Both the position numbers and the translations under genes were made by a program. DNA of 64,000 bases from Alteromonas sp. KUL49. Lineage in GTDB: Bacteria > Pseudomonadota > Gammaproteobacteria > Enterobacterales > Alteromonadaceae. The notes below the pieces were generated by a model. It made no database searches. It had not been told where the DNA came from and saw nothing but the letters and a program-made list of their open reading frames with translations. Below are positions 1 through 9,687 of this stretch, one piece after another. How positions within the stretch are numbered: position 1 is the stretch's first letter; the number at the start of each line of letters is the position of its first letter. The DNA lies in assembly GCF_006538345.1 (NCBI RefSeq), contig NZ_BJKL01000005.1, positions 300,200-364,199 of the forward strand, written 5' to 3'.

Positions 1-54
1 CACCGATGAACAGTGCAATCACGCTCTCTGTCAATGAGAGTCCTCTCGGTATAC

Positions 55-582
55 TTAGCATGGAGCGATGCCAAGCATCACCTGTTCACTGCAAAAGCGA
101 ACTCGTCCCAAGGTGCTGATAATCACCTTTCCACTATGTTCATTATTATTCAGTCCAACAGTAAATCCTGGCCCATCAACGAATCCGTGGAGTTTATCCC
201 ACTGCATATGAATCTTTTGCGGAACGCTTAAGCGCACCGAAGTGTTGTATTTTTCAAACTGGATAGAACGAGGTATAGATTTTACTTCACAGGACGATGG
301 AGCAAAGCAATCACACGTGGTGTTCAAGGTGGCTCCAATACACCCTTCACGGGAGGGGTCAACTACAATGTTCACACTCATACTTTGAGCTATCGCTTCA
401 TTTCTCGCCTGTTTAATAAAAAGAGCAGTATGTATCAGAGCATTCTTGAGATCTTGCTTTTCAAACCAGCTCGATAACGAAGGAGCTGCAAGGGCCGAGG
501 ATATCAACACCAACGACGTCGCGATCAAACACTCCATTAATGAGTATCCATTGAGTCGTGTAACATTCCCCGTATTCCCCAT
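55..582 (-). CDS. GspH/FimT-family type IV minor pseudopilin
   Basis: A 175-residue protein with a type III (prepilin) signal: after a short polar leader comes G-Y-S-L-M-E, with the Glu at mature position 5, then a hydrophobic stretch that would form the N-terminal helix. PilD-type peptidase would cut after the Gly and methylate the new N-terminus. The rest (KNAL..ARNEAIAQ..V.. then GRVRFC near the end) fits the GspH/FimT minor-pilin family that primes type IV pilus assembly. Cysteines at the C-terminal end probably form a disulphide. It diverges from the broken pilin at 665. The gene is complete here, but its usual partners (pilV, pilW, pilX, pilY1) are not in view and may lie off the left edge. 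The family is clear; the exact member (FimT versus FimU) is not. Confidence 0.8.
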   Translation of the reverse strand: MGNTGNVTRLNGYSLMECLIATSLVLISSALAAPSLSSWFEKQDLKNALIHTALFIKQARNEAIAQSMSVNIVVDPSREGCIGATLNTTCDCFAPSSCEVKSIPRSIQFEKYNTSVRLSVPQKIHMQWDKLHGFVDGPGFTVGLNNNEHSGKVIISTLGRVRFCSEQVMLGIAPC

Positions 583-664
583 ACTTAGTTCACTTATCTT
601 TACTGTTCAATCCACATAGTCTGAACTCATATTAAATTGCTTGGGCTAACAATGGAGCTGTACT

Positions 665-1052
665 ATGGCGGTGAATTTCTCAAAGAATAGATATGGGCAA
701 AGCAAAGGTTTTAGCTTAGTTGAATTGCTGGTGACATGCACATTGGGGGGGATTTTAGCCAGCCTATCGATGTTATACTATGATGTCTACCAACAAAAAC
801 GCTGTTCTATGAAGTTAAAGCAGCACTCGTGAGTTTGCAGTTGTCAGAACAACGTTATTACTTGCATCATGGGCACTACTCCCATGATGATGGAAACGCT
901 TTTATCAGCAGCGACGCTGCAGATATTCATATTCAAGTGACTGAACAGCATACCTACCAATACAGGGTGAATTTGTGTTTTTACCTCCTGGGCATGAATG
1001 CAAGCGGATTTGGGTCACTCCCCACGATAGAGGCCCATCACAGTGTTGGTAG
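665..1052 (+). pseudogene. PilE-like type IV pilin broken by two single-base deletions
   Basis: An ATG at 665, preceded by a GGAG-type ribosome site, opens a reading frame with the classical prepilin motif GFSLVELLV, but it stops at 830-832. The next conserved segment (EVKAALVSLQLSEQRYY) lies one frame away, and the C-terminal segment (C-K-R-I-W-V-T-P-H-D-R-G-P-S-Q-C-W, stop 1050-1052) lies a further frame away. Restoring one base near the A-run 795-799 and one near the T-runs at 972-982 gives a continuous ~129-residue PilE-like pilin with the paired C-terminal cysteines. Either this is a real pseudogene or, since both places are homopolymers and other genes here have the same lesions, a sequencing artefact. 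A short open frame starting at GTG 829 is only the middle fragment of this gene. Confidence 0.75.
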
Positions 1053-1067
1053 CGTTTCCCCTTGTAT

Positions 1068-1661
1068 TTAGATACAACTCAGTGCTTCGCCGGACGTATC
1101 TTCTTTGAATCCATCACCATTGCTATCTATTGCAGTGGCTATTCGACCAAAAAATGACAGTATGAGCCCTGAGGCATATGACCTGTTTTTATCAGATGGG
1201 CACACTACGATGATGGTATTTTGATTAATAGTTCCTGAAGCAGAAAAAATAACGGGACTGGATATACCTGAAATAATATTGCTGCTGTTTAGTGGATCAG
1301 AAGTAGCGATAAGGGCTTCATTAGAATCTCTTTGTCCATTTTCATTGGCGTCAGAAAACAACATCTTTGCATTTGACCAAGATGTCGTGCAGGTAGAGTA
1401 ATTCTGCGTAGGACACAAGGTTACCGTCATCTGTTCGTTCACCGCTGAAAACTGCCCTCGCTGGGTGATGGTGCTTAAACTATTAATATCAGCCACAATA
1501 CGATTAGTGGTTAGTATGTGCTGAGTGGTAGGCGTTACCAACGACAATAGTATCGATATAATCGTCACAGATACCAGCATCTCAAGCACTGTCGCGCCGT
1601 GTTGCTTTGGGTGTGTATTCGTGAAATTACATTTGATGCACATGGGTTTGATGTTGCTCAA
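1068..1661 (-). CDS. GspH/FimT-family type IV minor pseudopilin
   Basis: A 197-residue prepilin-like protein. Around residues 21-40 the sequence H-G-A-T-V-L-E-M-L-V-S-V gives the Gly cleavage site and Glu5, followed by a hydrophobic helix. The segment TNRIVADINSL..I.RGQFSAV then VTLCP is the hallmark of FimT/GspH pseudopilins. The C-terminal half includes D-A-N-E-N-G-Q-R-D and D-S-N-G-D-G-F-K-E-D, acidic loops that resemble the calcium-binding type of pseudopilins. It is convergent with the broken pilin and its stop lies just past it. Three pilin-like genes in alternating orientation is unlike the usual single minor-pilin operon. The exact start is uncertain because the leader before the motif is longer than normal. 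Confidence 0.78.
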   Translation of the reverse strand: MSNIKPMCIKCNFTNTHPKQHGATVLEMLVSVTIISILLSLVTPTTQHILTTNRIVADINSLSTITQRGQFSAVNEQMTVTLCPTQNYSTCTTSWSNAKMLFSDANENGQRDSNEALIATSDPLNSSNIISGISSPVIFSASGTINQNTIIVVCPSDKNRSYASGLILSFFGRIATAIDSNGDGFKEDTSGEALSCI

Positions 1662-1916
1662 CTATTGGTTAATCTAACACTGTAAAAATGAACGGGTACG
1701 CTGCGGTATTTCAGTGCCCACATTAATAGCCTAAACTACTTGAGCGATTTTTGGGTATGGCACGTAAAAACCTAGCATTAAGAAATATACAAAGCTCTAC
1801 AGCGCTCCTTTGCCTTTGGTTTCTAAAAAAGCCGTCATAAGCGCTATTTCTACTGACATTCTTTTTTGTTTGTCGTAAACTCAATAATCAGGACGCCTTA
1901 CAATTACGTGGACATT

Positions 1917-3097
<1,181 letters not shown>

Positions 3098-3120
3098 TGC
3101 CAATGTGCTGAATATAGGAA

Positions 3121-3156
3121 AAGCCCGATAACTGAGTGAGGTTATCGGGCTTTTTT
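3121..3156. terminator. Bidirectional intrinsic terminator between glnB and slyD
   Basis: A perfect 12-bp inverted repeat (AAGCCCGATAAC at 3121-3132 and its complement at 3141-3152) with an 8-base loop is followed by a T6 run on the + strand. On the - strand the stem is followed by TTTTCC. It sits between convergent gene ends, so it can serve both. Confidence 0.9.
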
Positions 3157-3160
3157 GTTG

Positions 3161-3667
3161 TTAGTGTTTTTTGTTACTGCAACCTTCATCGTCGCAGCAC
3201 GATTTTTCGGTGATAGCCTGACCTTTCTCAAGCTCTTCCATGGTTGGCTCACGAACATCAATGACGTTAACGTCAAAGGTTAATGGGATACCGGCTAATG
3301 GATGGTTTCCGTCAACTACCACTTCTTCGTCGGTAACGTCAATAATAATCACTGACTGTTCGCCTTCTTCAGTCGTCGCTCTAAACGACATACCTACTTC
3401 AACGTCCATACCTTCAAACATTGAACGAGGAACTTGTTGAACTAGCGTGTCAATGCGCTCGCCATAAGCCTTCTCTGGCGGAGCAGTGACAGAAAATTCA
3501 TCGCCCTTTGCTTTACCAACAAGTGCGTCTTCTAGCCCTTCAATGAGAAAGTTATTACCCAGTAAAACGACCAAAGGTGCTTTATCTACCGAAGAGTCTA
3601 GCGTCGTACCGTCTTCTGTAGAAACGGTGTAATGAAGTGTGACGACGCTGTCGGCTTTTATAGTCAT
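3161..3667 (-). CDS. slyD: SlyD-type FKBP peptidyl-prolyl isomerase
   Basis: A 168-residue FKBP-fold protein of the SlyD/SlpA class. The start MTIKADSVVTLHYTV and the segment EGLEDALVGKAKGDEF are FKBP core; the inserted-in-flap chaperone domain follows with the family signature V-D-G-N-H-P-L-A-G. The short C-terminal tail has K-S-C-C-D-D-E-G-C and a terminal His, a reduced version of the metal-binding tail of E. coli SlyD, which supplies nickel for hydrogenase maturation there. Expected role: cytoplasmic proline isomerase and chaperone, possibly binding metal. SlyD and the related FkpB/SlpA are hard to separate by eye; the tail favours SlyD. Confidence 0.85.
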   Translation of the reverse strand: MTIKADSVVTLHYTVSTEDGTTLDSSVDKAPLVVLLGNNFLIEGLEDALVGKAKGDEFSVTAPPEKAYGERIDTLVQQVPRSMFEGMDVEVGMSFRATTEEGEQSVIIIDVTDEEVVVDGNHPLAGIPLTFDVNVIDVREPTMEELEKGQAITEKSCCDDEGCSNKKH

Positions 3668-3756
3668 AGTTATTCCTGATGGTTGTGCCGTGTGGCTCTA
3701 GTATAGGTTAATTGTACACGTTTATTGATCTAAATGGTTTACTTGATCAACTTGGT

Positions 3757-4752
3757 TTAGCGCTTGCGTTTAATATTACTGGCAGCTTGCTCGATACTAT
3801 AGGGCAGTGGAAGTGCACCAAAACTTGTGTCGCTAGTGTCGTGCAATCTGAAATTGTCTTGTGTTGTGGTGTCGTTAGGCAATACGGCCATAAAGTGGGT
3901 CTCAGCGCCTAAACGCGCGACTTTAACCACAGTGCCACCTCGGCGCCAGTTTTCACCGAGTTGTTTTTCGATAGTGTCTCCCACGTTTATTGAGAGCGAT
4001 TGGGGAACTTTGAAAGAAAATGCTGCGCGTTTGTTTTTACCCAAGAATCGTGTTCGAGCCACCACCTCTTGTCCCATGTAACAGCCTTTATCGAAGTCGA
4101 TACCATTAATGGCTTGTACGTTTAACATTTGAGGGACAAACTCTGCGCCGTTTACTTCCTCTATATCGGCGCGAGCGCTAGTTATTGACATCGCAGCGTA
4201 AACTTCAGGCCCAAATTGGGGAATATCTTGCTCGTTGAGTTGCGCCTCAAAATTAATACCTGCATCTTGGGTTAACACAACATAATAGCCATTTTCGTTG
4301 ATGTCGGATTTAAACAGCAATCCATTACTACCAACCACGCTTTGCATTGGTTCTTGAGGCAAGCTTTCAAATTCATTAGACAGCAGCAATTTTGCGATAT
4401 CTGCACTCACAAAGTACTGTTTGAAGTTGGTACTGCTATCAGTAATGTCCACCTTAGAAAACACGCCGTATTTTTTAAGTTCGGTCAGTGATGCTTTACA
4501 AGCACTCGTATTGATTAACATGAGTAACGTGTCATTAAATCGGCATATCTGCGACACCGACCATGCTTTACCTTTGTTGTCACAATGGGCCGACCAACGC
4601 ACTTGATTTTCGCTCAGGGCCTCAATGTTCACGGTGACTTGACTGTGAAGATACTGAGACGCTTGTTCTCCAACTAGCGTAATAACTGAATGCTCTGTAA
4701 GTGATATGGCGTAGCTGGTAGGTAAGTCGCTTAGGTGATTGAGCTTTTGCAT
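3757..4752 (-). CDS. ygfZ: YgfZ-type folate-binding iron-sulphur repair protein
   Basis: A 331-residue protein of the YgfZ/GcvT-like family. The diagnostic motif K-G-C-Y-M-G-Q-E-V-V-A-R is present around residue 220; its Cys is the functional residue. The family binds tetrahydrofolate and supports Fe-S enzymes such as the tRNA-thiolating MiaB. The N-terminal part shows the GcvT-like fold segments (F-D-K-G-C, ISLTEHSVITLVG...Q-Y-L-H-S-Q-V). It is divergent from sdhE, the same neighbour arrangement as in E. coli (ygfZ next to sdhE-ygfX), which strengthens the call. Confidence 0.92.
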   Translation of the reverse strand: MQKLNHLSDLPTSYAISLTEHSVITLVGEQASQYLHSQVTVNIEALSENQVRWSAHCDNKGKAWSVSQICRFNDTLLMLINTSACKASLTELKKYGVFSKVDITDSSTNFKQYFVSADIAKLLLSNEFESLPQEPMQSVVGSNGLLFKSDINENGYYVVLTQDAGINFEAQLNEQDIPQFGPEVYAAMSITSARADIEEVNGAEFVPQMLNVQAINGIDFDKGCYMGQEVVARTRFLGKNKRAAFSFKVPQSLSINVGDTIEKQLGENWRRGGTVVKVARLGAETHFMAVLPNDTTTQDNFRLHDTSDTSFGALPLPYSIEQAASNIKRKR

Positions 4753-4945
4753 TGTTAACTCTAAAAATAAATATATTGACTACATGACAAAGTAGGGGAA
4801 TTCATTCGTTTATCAAGGGGGAAGGACGGGTTAAAGCGAATTTTGTCATCTATTCGGTAAAAAAATGGGGACTATCACATCTAACGCTCAAAAGGGCAGT
4901 GATCGAATAACTAGCCCCGTGGTATTATAAGGAGAAAGTAATCTG

Positions 4946-5209
4946 ATGAAGATAAGTATGTTTGAACCGAAACGATTGGCTAGATTGAAGTGGGCGTGCC
5001 GCCGTGGAATGTTGGAATTAGATGTTTTGCTACTCCCGTTCGTTGAGGCGGCGTTTGATAGTTTAACCTTCGAACAACAAGAGATTTTTGAGCGACTTCT
5101 AACTTGTGATGATCCAGACCTTTTTGCCTGGTTTATGGGGCACCAAAAGTGTGATGACCCTGAGTTGGCCGATATGGTCAGTCGCATCTTGAACCGTGTC
5201 AAAGTATAG
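4946..5209 (+). CDS. sdhE: Succinate dehydrogenase FAD-assembly factor SdhE
   Basis: An 87-residue small protein of the SdhE family (older names YgfY, CptB). The strictly conserved R-G-M-L-E-L-D motif lies at residues 20-26, and the second signature C-D-D-P-D-L-F-A-W-F follows. Family members promote covalent flavin attachment to SdhA and FrdA. AAGGAG stands 11 bases before the ATG. It overlaps ygfX by 14 bases, so the two are translationally coupled. The pair was once described as a toxin-antitoxin module (CptBA); the flavinylation role is the better established one for this protein. Confidence 0.93.
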   Translation: MKISMFEPKRLARLKWACRRGMLELDVLLLPFVEAAFDSLTFEQQEIFERLLTCDDPDLFAWFMGHQKCDDPELADMVSRILNRVKV

Positions 5210-5675
5210 GATAGACGTAAGTAAAGCATCTTTAAGACGCTTGACCCCTATGTTACCTGTACTTAATACCTGGATTGCCTTTGTGGCAATGCCTTGGACG
5301 TTTTGGACATGGATTGACCCAGCATTGACCCTAGTAGTGTTGTTTATGCTGACGTTGGCTGTATACAGCCACTGTTGTCTGCAACCTATGATTCAAAACA
5401 CTGTCATCTTGTTGCAGGACAATGGACGAATATCCCTGAGTCAGTCAGAAAATCACAACGACCAAAGAAGCTGTACTCCAATCGAGGGTGAATTGTCACC
5501 ATCTTCCAAGCTGACATACTGGGGACTGTATTTGAAGGTGAAAGTGTTACCTGAAAATGGACAGTCAAATAGAGATTTATGGGTATTGAAGAGTGAGTGC
5601 AGTGAAGCAAATTATCGTCGACTTGCGCGAATTGTGCTTGCTACACAACGTAAGACTAACAATGGAGCTACCTAG
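5196..5675 (+). CDS. ygfX: YgfX-type inner-membrane protein
   Basis: A 159-residue protein with two closely spaced hydrophobic segments near residues 20-65 and a hydrophilic C-terminal domain. Sequence similarity to YgfX is modest, but position decides: it overlaps sdhE, as in enterobacteria, and has the two-helix-then-cytoplasmic-domain plan of that family. E. coli YgfX has been reported to interact with FtsZ and MreB and to act with SdhE on pigment production in Serratia; its true role is unclear. No catalytic motif is visible. Confidence 0.75.
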   Translation: MSKYRIDVSKASLRRLTPMLPVLNTWIAFVAMPWTFWTWIDPALTLVVLFMLTLAVYSHCCLQPMIQNTVILLQDNGRISLSQSENHNDQRSCTPIEGELSPSSKLTYWGLYLKVKVLPENGQSNRDLWVLKSECSEANYRRLARIVLATQRKTNNGAT

Positions 5676-5677
5676 TC

Positions 5678-6532
5678 ATGTTTCGTGAGTATTCTCGAGC
5701 ACTGTTTAAACGTGTTGATAAAAGACAGCTCATGCAATTTAAACCGCCTGTTTTACCGGCGAGGATATATTCTGAGACGCTACATTTATCACAAACCCAC
5801 TATCAAAAATTTTGTGAGCTGGTGGGGTGGCAAACATCGATGTATGTGCACCCTTTGTATTTGCAAATGATGTCACTAGAGCTTCAGATGCAATGTCTAC
5901 TCGACAAAAAAAGTCCATTTCCTTTATTGGGGCTAGTCCACGTTGAAAATCAAGTTAACGTATGTGGCACGCTCTCTATGTCGGCCCCTTTTGAATGTCG
6001 CGTAAAATATACAAAAGTCAGTCCGCACAGCAAGGGGTGGGTGGTTGATATCTCTCTCGATGCACTTCAAAACGGAATGATGGTGTATAACGCGGTAAGT
6101 AGTTACCTTGTGAAAGTTAAAGCAGTGCATGTTTCGCCAAAACCCAAGACAGCGAACAACGAGCCAACGCTAGCCACTGCGCCTACCAGCGTGCTAACTG
6201 CTTTGTCTGTACCAGGCGACATTGGAAGAAGTTACGCTAAGATTTCCGGTGACTATAATCCTATTCATTTATTCGGTGCTACTGCCAAGCTTTTTGGCTT
6301 TAAGCAACCAATAGCTCATGGTATGTGGACGCTCGCTCAAAGTATCTCCTCTGCGGCTACTGCGGTAACGGGTGAAATTACAGAAATTCAATGCAGTTTC
6401 AAGCGTCCTATTCCCTTACCGAGCAGTATAGAGGTTCTCCAGCACTCAAAGACTGACCATATTATCGACATTAGCGTTGCAGACTCGTCTCATACAGAAA
6501 CCCATCTCTCTGCCAAGCTTTGTTTGAAGTAA
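5678..6532 (+). CDS. MaoC-like hot-dog-fold dehydratase domain protein
   Basis: A 284-residue protein. Its C-terminal third has the hydratase-2/MaoC signature: Y-A-K-I-S-G-D-Y-N-P-I-H-L-F then F-K-Q-P-I-A-H-G-M-W, which supplies the Asp and His of the (R)-specific enoyl hydratase active site. The N-terminal half looks like a degenerate second hot-dog, as in double hot-dog proteins. A likely reaction is hydration of trans-2-enoyl thioesters in lipid metabolism, but the substrate cannot be told. It follows ygfX after two bases, so it is probably cotranscribed with sdhE-ygfX, an association with no obvious functional reason. Confidence 0.8.
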   Translation: MFREYSRALFKRVDKRQLMQFKPPVLPARIYSETLHLSQTHYQKFCELVGWQTSMYVHPLYLQMMSLELQMQCLLDKKSPFPLLGLVHVENQVNVCGTLSMSAPFECRVKYTKVSPHSKGWVVDISLDALQNGMMVYNAVSSYLVKVKAVHVSPKPKTANNEPTLATAPTSVLTALSVPGDIGRSYAKISGDYNPIHLFGATAKLFGFKQPIAHGMWTLAQSISSAATAVTGEITEIQCSFKRPIPLPSSIEVLQHSKTDHIIDISVADSSHTETHLSAKLCLK

Positions 6533-6562
6533 GTGGTCGATAGCTAATGCTTTACATCGTGC

Positions 6563-8239
6563 TCAAGTAGTTAGTGAGCCTACGGTGCATTCGTTTTTGG
6601 AACCTTTGGGTTTGAGAACAGTAGGTTTCGCGTCCTCTATTTGGTTGGGGTGATCCAGATTAAAATGAAGCCCTCGGCTTTCTTTTCGTTGCATGGCGCA
6701 ACGCACAATTAGTTCCGCCACGGTAACCAAATTACGCAGTTCTAATAGGTTGTTACTCACTTTGAAGTGGGCGTAGTACTCGTGGATTTCTTGTTCAAGA
6801 AGTTTGATACGACGCATAGCTCGCTCTAGTCGCTTGTCTGTGCGAACAATACCTACGTAATCCCACATAAATAAACGAAGCTCATGCCAGTTGTGTTGGA
6901 TGATTACTTCTTCGTCAGAATCAGATACTTGGCTTTCATCCCAAGGTGGAATAGGTTCTTCGTAGGTAACCGTATTGAGTCGTTGCAAAATGTGCTCAGC
7001 GGCTGAGCGAGCAAATACAATACACTCTAGCAGCGAGTTTGATGCCATCCGATTCGCGCCGTGTAAGCCCGTGTAGGCGACTTCGCCAATGGCATATACA
7101 TTTTCAAGGTCGGTTTTAGCATTAAAGTCGGTCATCACTCCACCACAACTGTAATGCGCTGCAGGCACCACGGGTATTGGCTCTCGGGTAATGTCGATAC
7201 CTAGTGAGCGACACTTGCGGTATATATTAGGGAAGTGCTTAACGATAAAGTCTGCTGGTTTATGACTAATATCCAAGTACATACAGTCTTGACCAAGCCG
7301 TTTCATCTCGTAGTCAATGGCTCGGGCTACAACGTCTCGGGGCGCTAAATCACCGCGCTCATCAAACTTTTTCATGAACCGTGTACCATCGGCGTGACAC
7401 AAGTTAGCACCTTCACCTCGAAGCGCTTCGGTAATTAAAAAGTTTCTCGCTTGTGGATGGTATAGGCAGGTCGGATGAAACTGATTGAACTCCATGTTGG
7501 CAACACGGCATCCTGCGCGCCAAGCCATCGCAATACCATCACCGCTCGACACATCTGGATTAGAGGTGTATTGATAAACTTTACTACCACCGCCTGTTGC
7601 CAGCGCAATAAATGGAGCACGAATAACTTCTACGTGTTCTTGTTGACGGTTCCATACATACGCACCGGTACAGTGCCCTTTTTGTGTTTTGGATGGAATC
7701 AGATCAATTGCATTGTAGCGTTCAAATATATGAATATTAGGATGCACCGAAACGGCATCATTCAGAGTAATTTGAAGTGCTTCACCCGTTGCATCCGCAG
7801 CATGGAGTATACGTCTGTGGCTGTGGCCACCCTCTCGGGTAAGGTGGAACCGCTCTTCGCCTGATTCTGTAGTTTCAGTGTCAAAAGGGACACCGTATTC
7901 AATTAGCCAGCTTAGTGCTTCTTTGGCTTTTTCTGCGGTAAACCGCACTGCTTTTTCCTCGCATAGATCACCACCAGCTTTCAATGTATCTCTAACGTGC
8001 GCTTCTATCGAATCTTGCTCGTCAAATACTGCGGCAATACCACCTTGTGCATACCGAGTAGAGCCCTCATTACGATCGCTTTTACTCAAAACGATGACTT
8101 GGCAATGGTCTGCAAGCTTTAGTGCAAGACTTAAACCAGCTGCGCCACTACCGATAATAAGTACGTCGCAACGATGTTCTATGGCATTTGAACTGGAAGT
8201 TAATGAAGAGGACACTGATTTCATGTATTTTACAAGCAT
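6563..8239 (-). CDS. nadB: L-aspartate oxidase
   Basis: First step of de novo NAD synthesis: FAD-dependent oxidation of L-aspartate to iminoaspartate. A Rossmann FAD motif [12 protein letters not shown] appears at about residue 25; the flavin-contacting [10 protein letters not shown], the active-site [12 protein letters not shown] and the H-Y-S-C-G-G-V segment all match NadB of the succinate dehydrogenase flavoprotein family. At 558 residues it is about 20 longer than E. coli NadB, mostly at the N-terminus; a second ATG six codons in (8224) is possible. It is divergent from rpoE, the standard gammaproteobacterial arrangement. Confidence 0.94.
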   Translation of the reverse strand: MLVKYMKSVSSSLTSSSNAIEHRCDVLIIGSGAAGLSLALKLADHCQVIVLSKSDRNEGSTRYAQGGIAAVFDEQDSIEAHVRDTLKAGGDLCEEKAVRFTAEKAKEALSWLIEYGVPFDTETTESGEERFHLTREGGHSHRRILHAADATGEALQITLNDAVSVHPNIHIFERYNAIDLIPSKTQKGHCTGAYVWNRQQEHVEVIRAPFIALATGGGSKVYQYTSNPDVSSGDGIAMAWRAGCRVANMEFNQFHPTCLYHPQARNFLITEALRGEGANLCHADGTRFMKKFDERGDLAPRDVVARAIDYEMKRLGQDCMYLDISHKPADFIVKHFPNIYRKCRSLGIDITREPIPVVPAAHYSCGGVMTDFNAKTDLENVYAIGEVAYTGLHGANRMASNSLLECIVFARSAAEHILQRLNTVTYEEPIPPWDESQVSDSDEEVIIQHNWHELRLFMWDYVGIVRTDKRLERAMRRIKLLEQEIHEYYAHFKVSNNLLELRNLVTVAELIVRCAMQRKESRGLHFNLDHPNQIEDAKPTVLKPKGSKNECTVGSLTT

Positions 8240-8333
8240 ATGAAGAAGCTAGGTTCGGCAAGTCTAATGGATAGGGGTTAAAAAACAACGATTCTTGGTT
8301 GATTCGTTAGGCTTTTTAAAAAAATTTTTTTTA

Positions 8334-8360
8334 GAACTTTTGACAGGGTGATGCGTCTAC
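8334..8360 (+). promoter_or_regulatory. Sigma-E-type promoter of rpoE
   Basis: GAACTT at 8334-8339, a 16-base spacer and TCTAC at 8356-8360 match the sigma-E consensus (GAACTT-N16/17-TCnnA-like). It lies about 50 bases before the rpoE start, so it would make rpoE autoregulated, as known in E. coli. The -10 element is not perfect. Confidence 0.72.
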
Positions 8361-8412
8361 TTAAAGCTTGTTAGAGCTATTGAGTGGTATGAAGTAAGGA
8401 GTGATGGCTCGA

Positions 8413-8991
8413 ATGAGCGAGCAGATTACCGACCAGCAGTTGGTCGAAAGAGTGCAAAAAGGTGACAAAAATGCGTTTAACTTACTGGTAACTCGTTACC
8501 AGCACAAAGTAATGCATTTGGTTTCTAGATACGTGAGGAACACTGGGGATGTGGCTGATGTAACGCAGGATGCTTTCATTAAAGCGTATCGAGCGTTACC
8601 CAACTTTCGCGGCGACAGTGCGTTCTACACTTGGCTTTATCGAATTGCGGTAAACAGTGCAAAGAACTATTTAGTAGCACAAGGTCGAAAGCCGCCAGCA
8701 AGTGATGTGGACGCTGACGAAGCAGATTACTACGAAGGAAGTGATGCGCTACGTGAACAATCTACTCCTGAAAGAAGCTTACTGTCCGACGAGATTCAAG
8801 AAACCTTGTTTAAAGTCGTCGAAAAGTTACCAGAAGACCTTCGTATGGCTATAACCCTCAGAGAAATAGAGGGTTTGAGTTACGAAGAAATTGCTAGCGT
8901 TATGGCTTGTCCAGTAGGGACTGTACGTTCTCGAATATTCCGAGCACGTGAAGCGATAGACAAAGTAATTCAACCATTACTAGAAAATTAA
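8413..8991 (+). CDS. rpoE: RNA polymerase sigma-E factor
   Basis: ECF sigma factor for envelope stress. From the third candidate start the protein reads MSEQITDQQLVERVQKGDK, nearly identical to E. coli RpoE, so I start at 8413, with AAGGAG 11 bases upstream, rather than at GTG 8401 or ATG 8404. Region 2 (FNLLVTRYQHKV..L..RYV, then the D-V-A-D-V-T-Q-D-A-F segment and F-Y-T-W-L-Y-R-I-A) and region 4 (LPEDLRMAITLREIEGLSYEEIA, VGTVRSRIFRAREA) are complete. It is followed by its anti-sigma system rseA-rseB-rseC. It should be held at the membrane by RseA and released by regulated proteolysis. Confidence 0.96.
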   Translation: MSEQITDQQLVERVQKGDKNAFNLLVTRYQHKVMHLVSRYVRNTGDVADVTQDAFIKAYRALPNFRGDSAFYTWLYRIAVNSAKNYLVAQGRKPPASDVDADEADYYEGSDALREQSTPERSLLSDEIQETLFKVVEKLPEDLRMAITLREIEGLSYEEIASVMACPVGTVRSRIFRAREAIDKVIQPLLEN

Positions 8992-8993
8992 TA

Positions 8994-9011
8994 AAGAAAG
9001 TGAACTTTCTT
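8994..9011 (+). other. Hairpin between rpoE and rseA
   Basis: AAGAAAGT and ACTTTCTT form an inverted repeat with a two-base centre, three bases after the rpoE stop. It is A/T-rich and not followed by a T-tract. The rpoE-rseA gap (about 87 bases to the rseA ATG) is larger than in E. coli, leaving room for an mRNA processing or attenuation element. The function is inferred only. Confidence 0.4.
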
Positions 9012-9078
9012 AATATGACGCTGACTAACAGCTGTGATAGGGTAGTAAATGATCAAGAATGATCTGGAAGTGAACATA

Positions 9079-9663
9079 ATGACGCAACAGCAAGAAAAAT
9101 TGTCTGCATTCATGGACGGTGAAATCGATGGCAACGAGATCATCGACGCAATAAAAACCGACGATGAAATGCAGGCTAAATGGCAGCGCTACCATGTAAT
9201 AAGAAGTGCAATGCGTAAGGAAGCGAGTGTTGCTCCACAGCTAGATATTACAGCGAGTGTAGCAGCAGCGCTAGAAAGTGAGCCAGCGATCCTTGCTCCT
9301 AAAACAGCGCGTTGGAAGTCTATTCCGATACTCAGTAATGTGGTTCCATTTGCGAAACAGTCTGGTCAATTTGCCGTGGCAGCTTCAGTGGCATTGGCAA
9401 TGGTTCTCGGCGTTCAGTTTATGAACCAGCCGGCACCAACAGAGCCTTTCACTACGGCTCCAACCCCCACAATTCAAGGTGGTCTCTCGCCAGTGAGCTT
9501 AGAGCAAACGCGTGAAGTACCTCGTAATGATATGGGCGAAGTGTTGGAAAGAAATCGCAAAATCAATGCGCTAATTGCTGACCACGAACAACAGGTTCGT
9601 TTACAGCAAGCGCAAGATAACAACAGTGCTGATGAGGCAGAAGAACAGGACGACCGTCCATAG
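9079..9663 (+). CDS. rseA: Anti-sigma-E factor RseA
   Basis: Single-pass inner-membrane anti-sigma factor. The N-terminal cytoplasmic domain (KLSAFMDGEIDG...D..MQAKWQRYHVIRSAMR) is the sigma-E-binding part; a hydrophobic segment near residues 100-118 (FAVAASVALAMVLGVQFM) spans the membrane; the periplasmic tail ends in an acidic stretch. I prefer ATG 9079, with GGAAG 8 bases upstream, because homologues begin next to EKLSAFMDGE; the open frame extends to 9049. The DegS/RseP sites are expected in the periplasmic and membrane segments but cannot be pinned down by eye. Confidence 0.92.
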   Translation: MTQQQEKLSAFMDGEIDGNEIIDAIKTDDEMQAKWQRYHVIRSAMRKEASVAPQLDITASVAAALESEPAILAPKTARWKSIPILSNVVPFAKQSGQFAVAASVALAMVLGVQFMNQPAPTEPFTTAPTPTIQGGLSPVSLEQTREVPRNDMGEVLERNRKINALIADHEQQVRLQQAQDNNSADEAEEQDDRP

Positions 9664-9687
9664 GCGATGTATTAATAGCGGAATTTA

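Noticed and set aside
1..54. A partial gene at the left edge
   Set aside because: No open frame with recognisable content; only a short CTCTC/GAGAG hairpin near 25-43 beyond the pseudopilin stop.
829..1071. A separate 80-residue gene from GTG 829
   Set aside because: It is the middle fragment of the broken pilin; its last part is out of the true frame, which ends at 1052 with the Cys-Trp end.
4946..5675. sdhE-ygfX as a toxin-antitoxin module (CptBA)
   Set aside because: SdhE has a well-supported flavinylation role and the pair sits in its conserved housekeeping position; nothing here indicates a toxin function.
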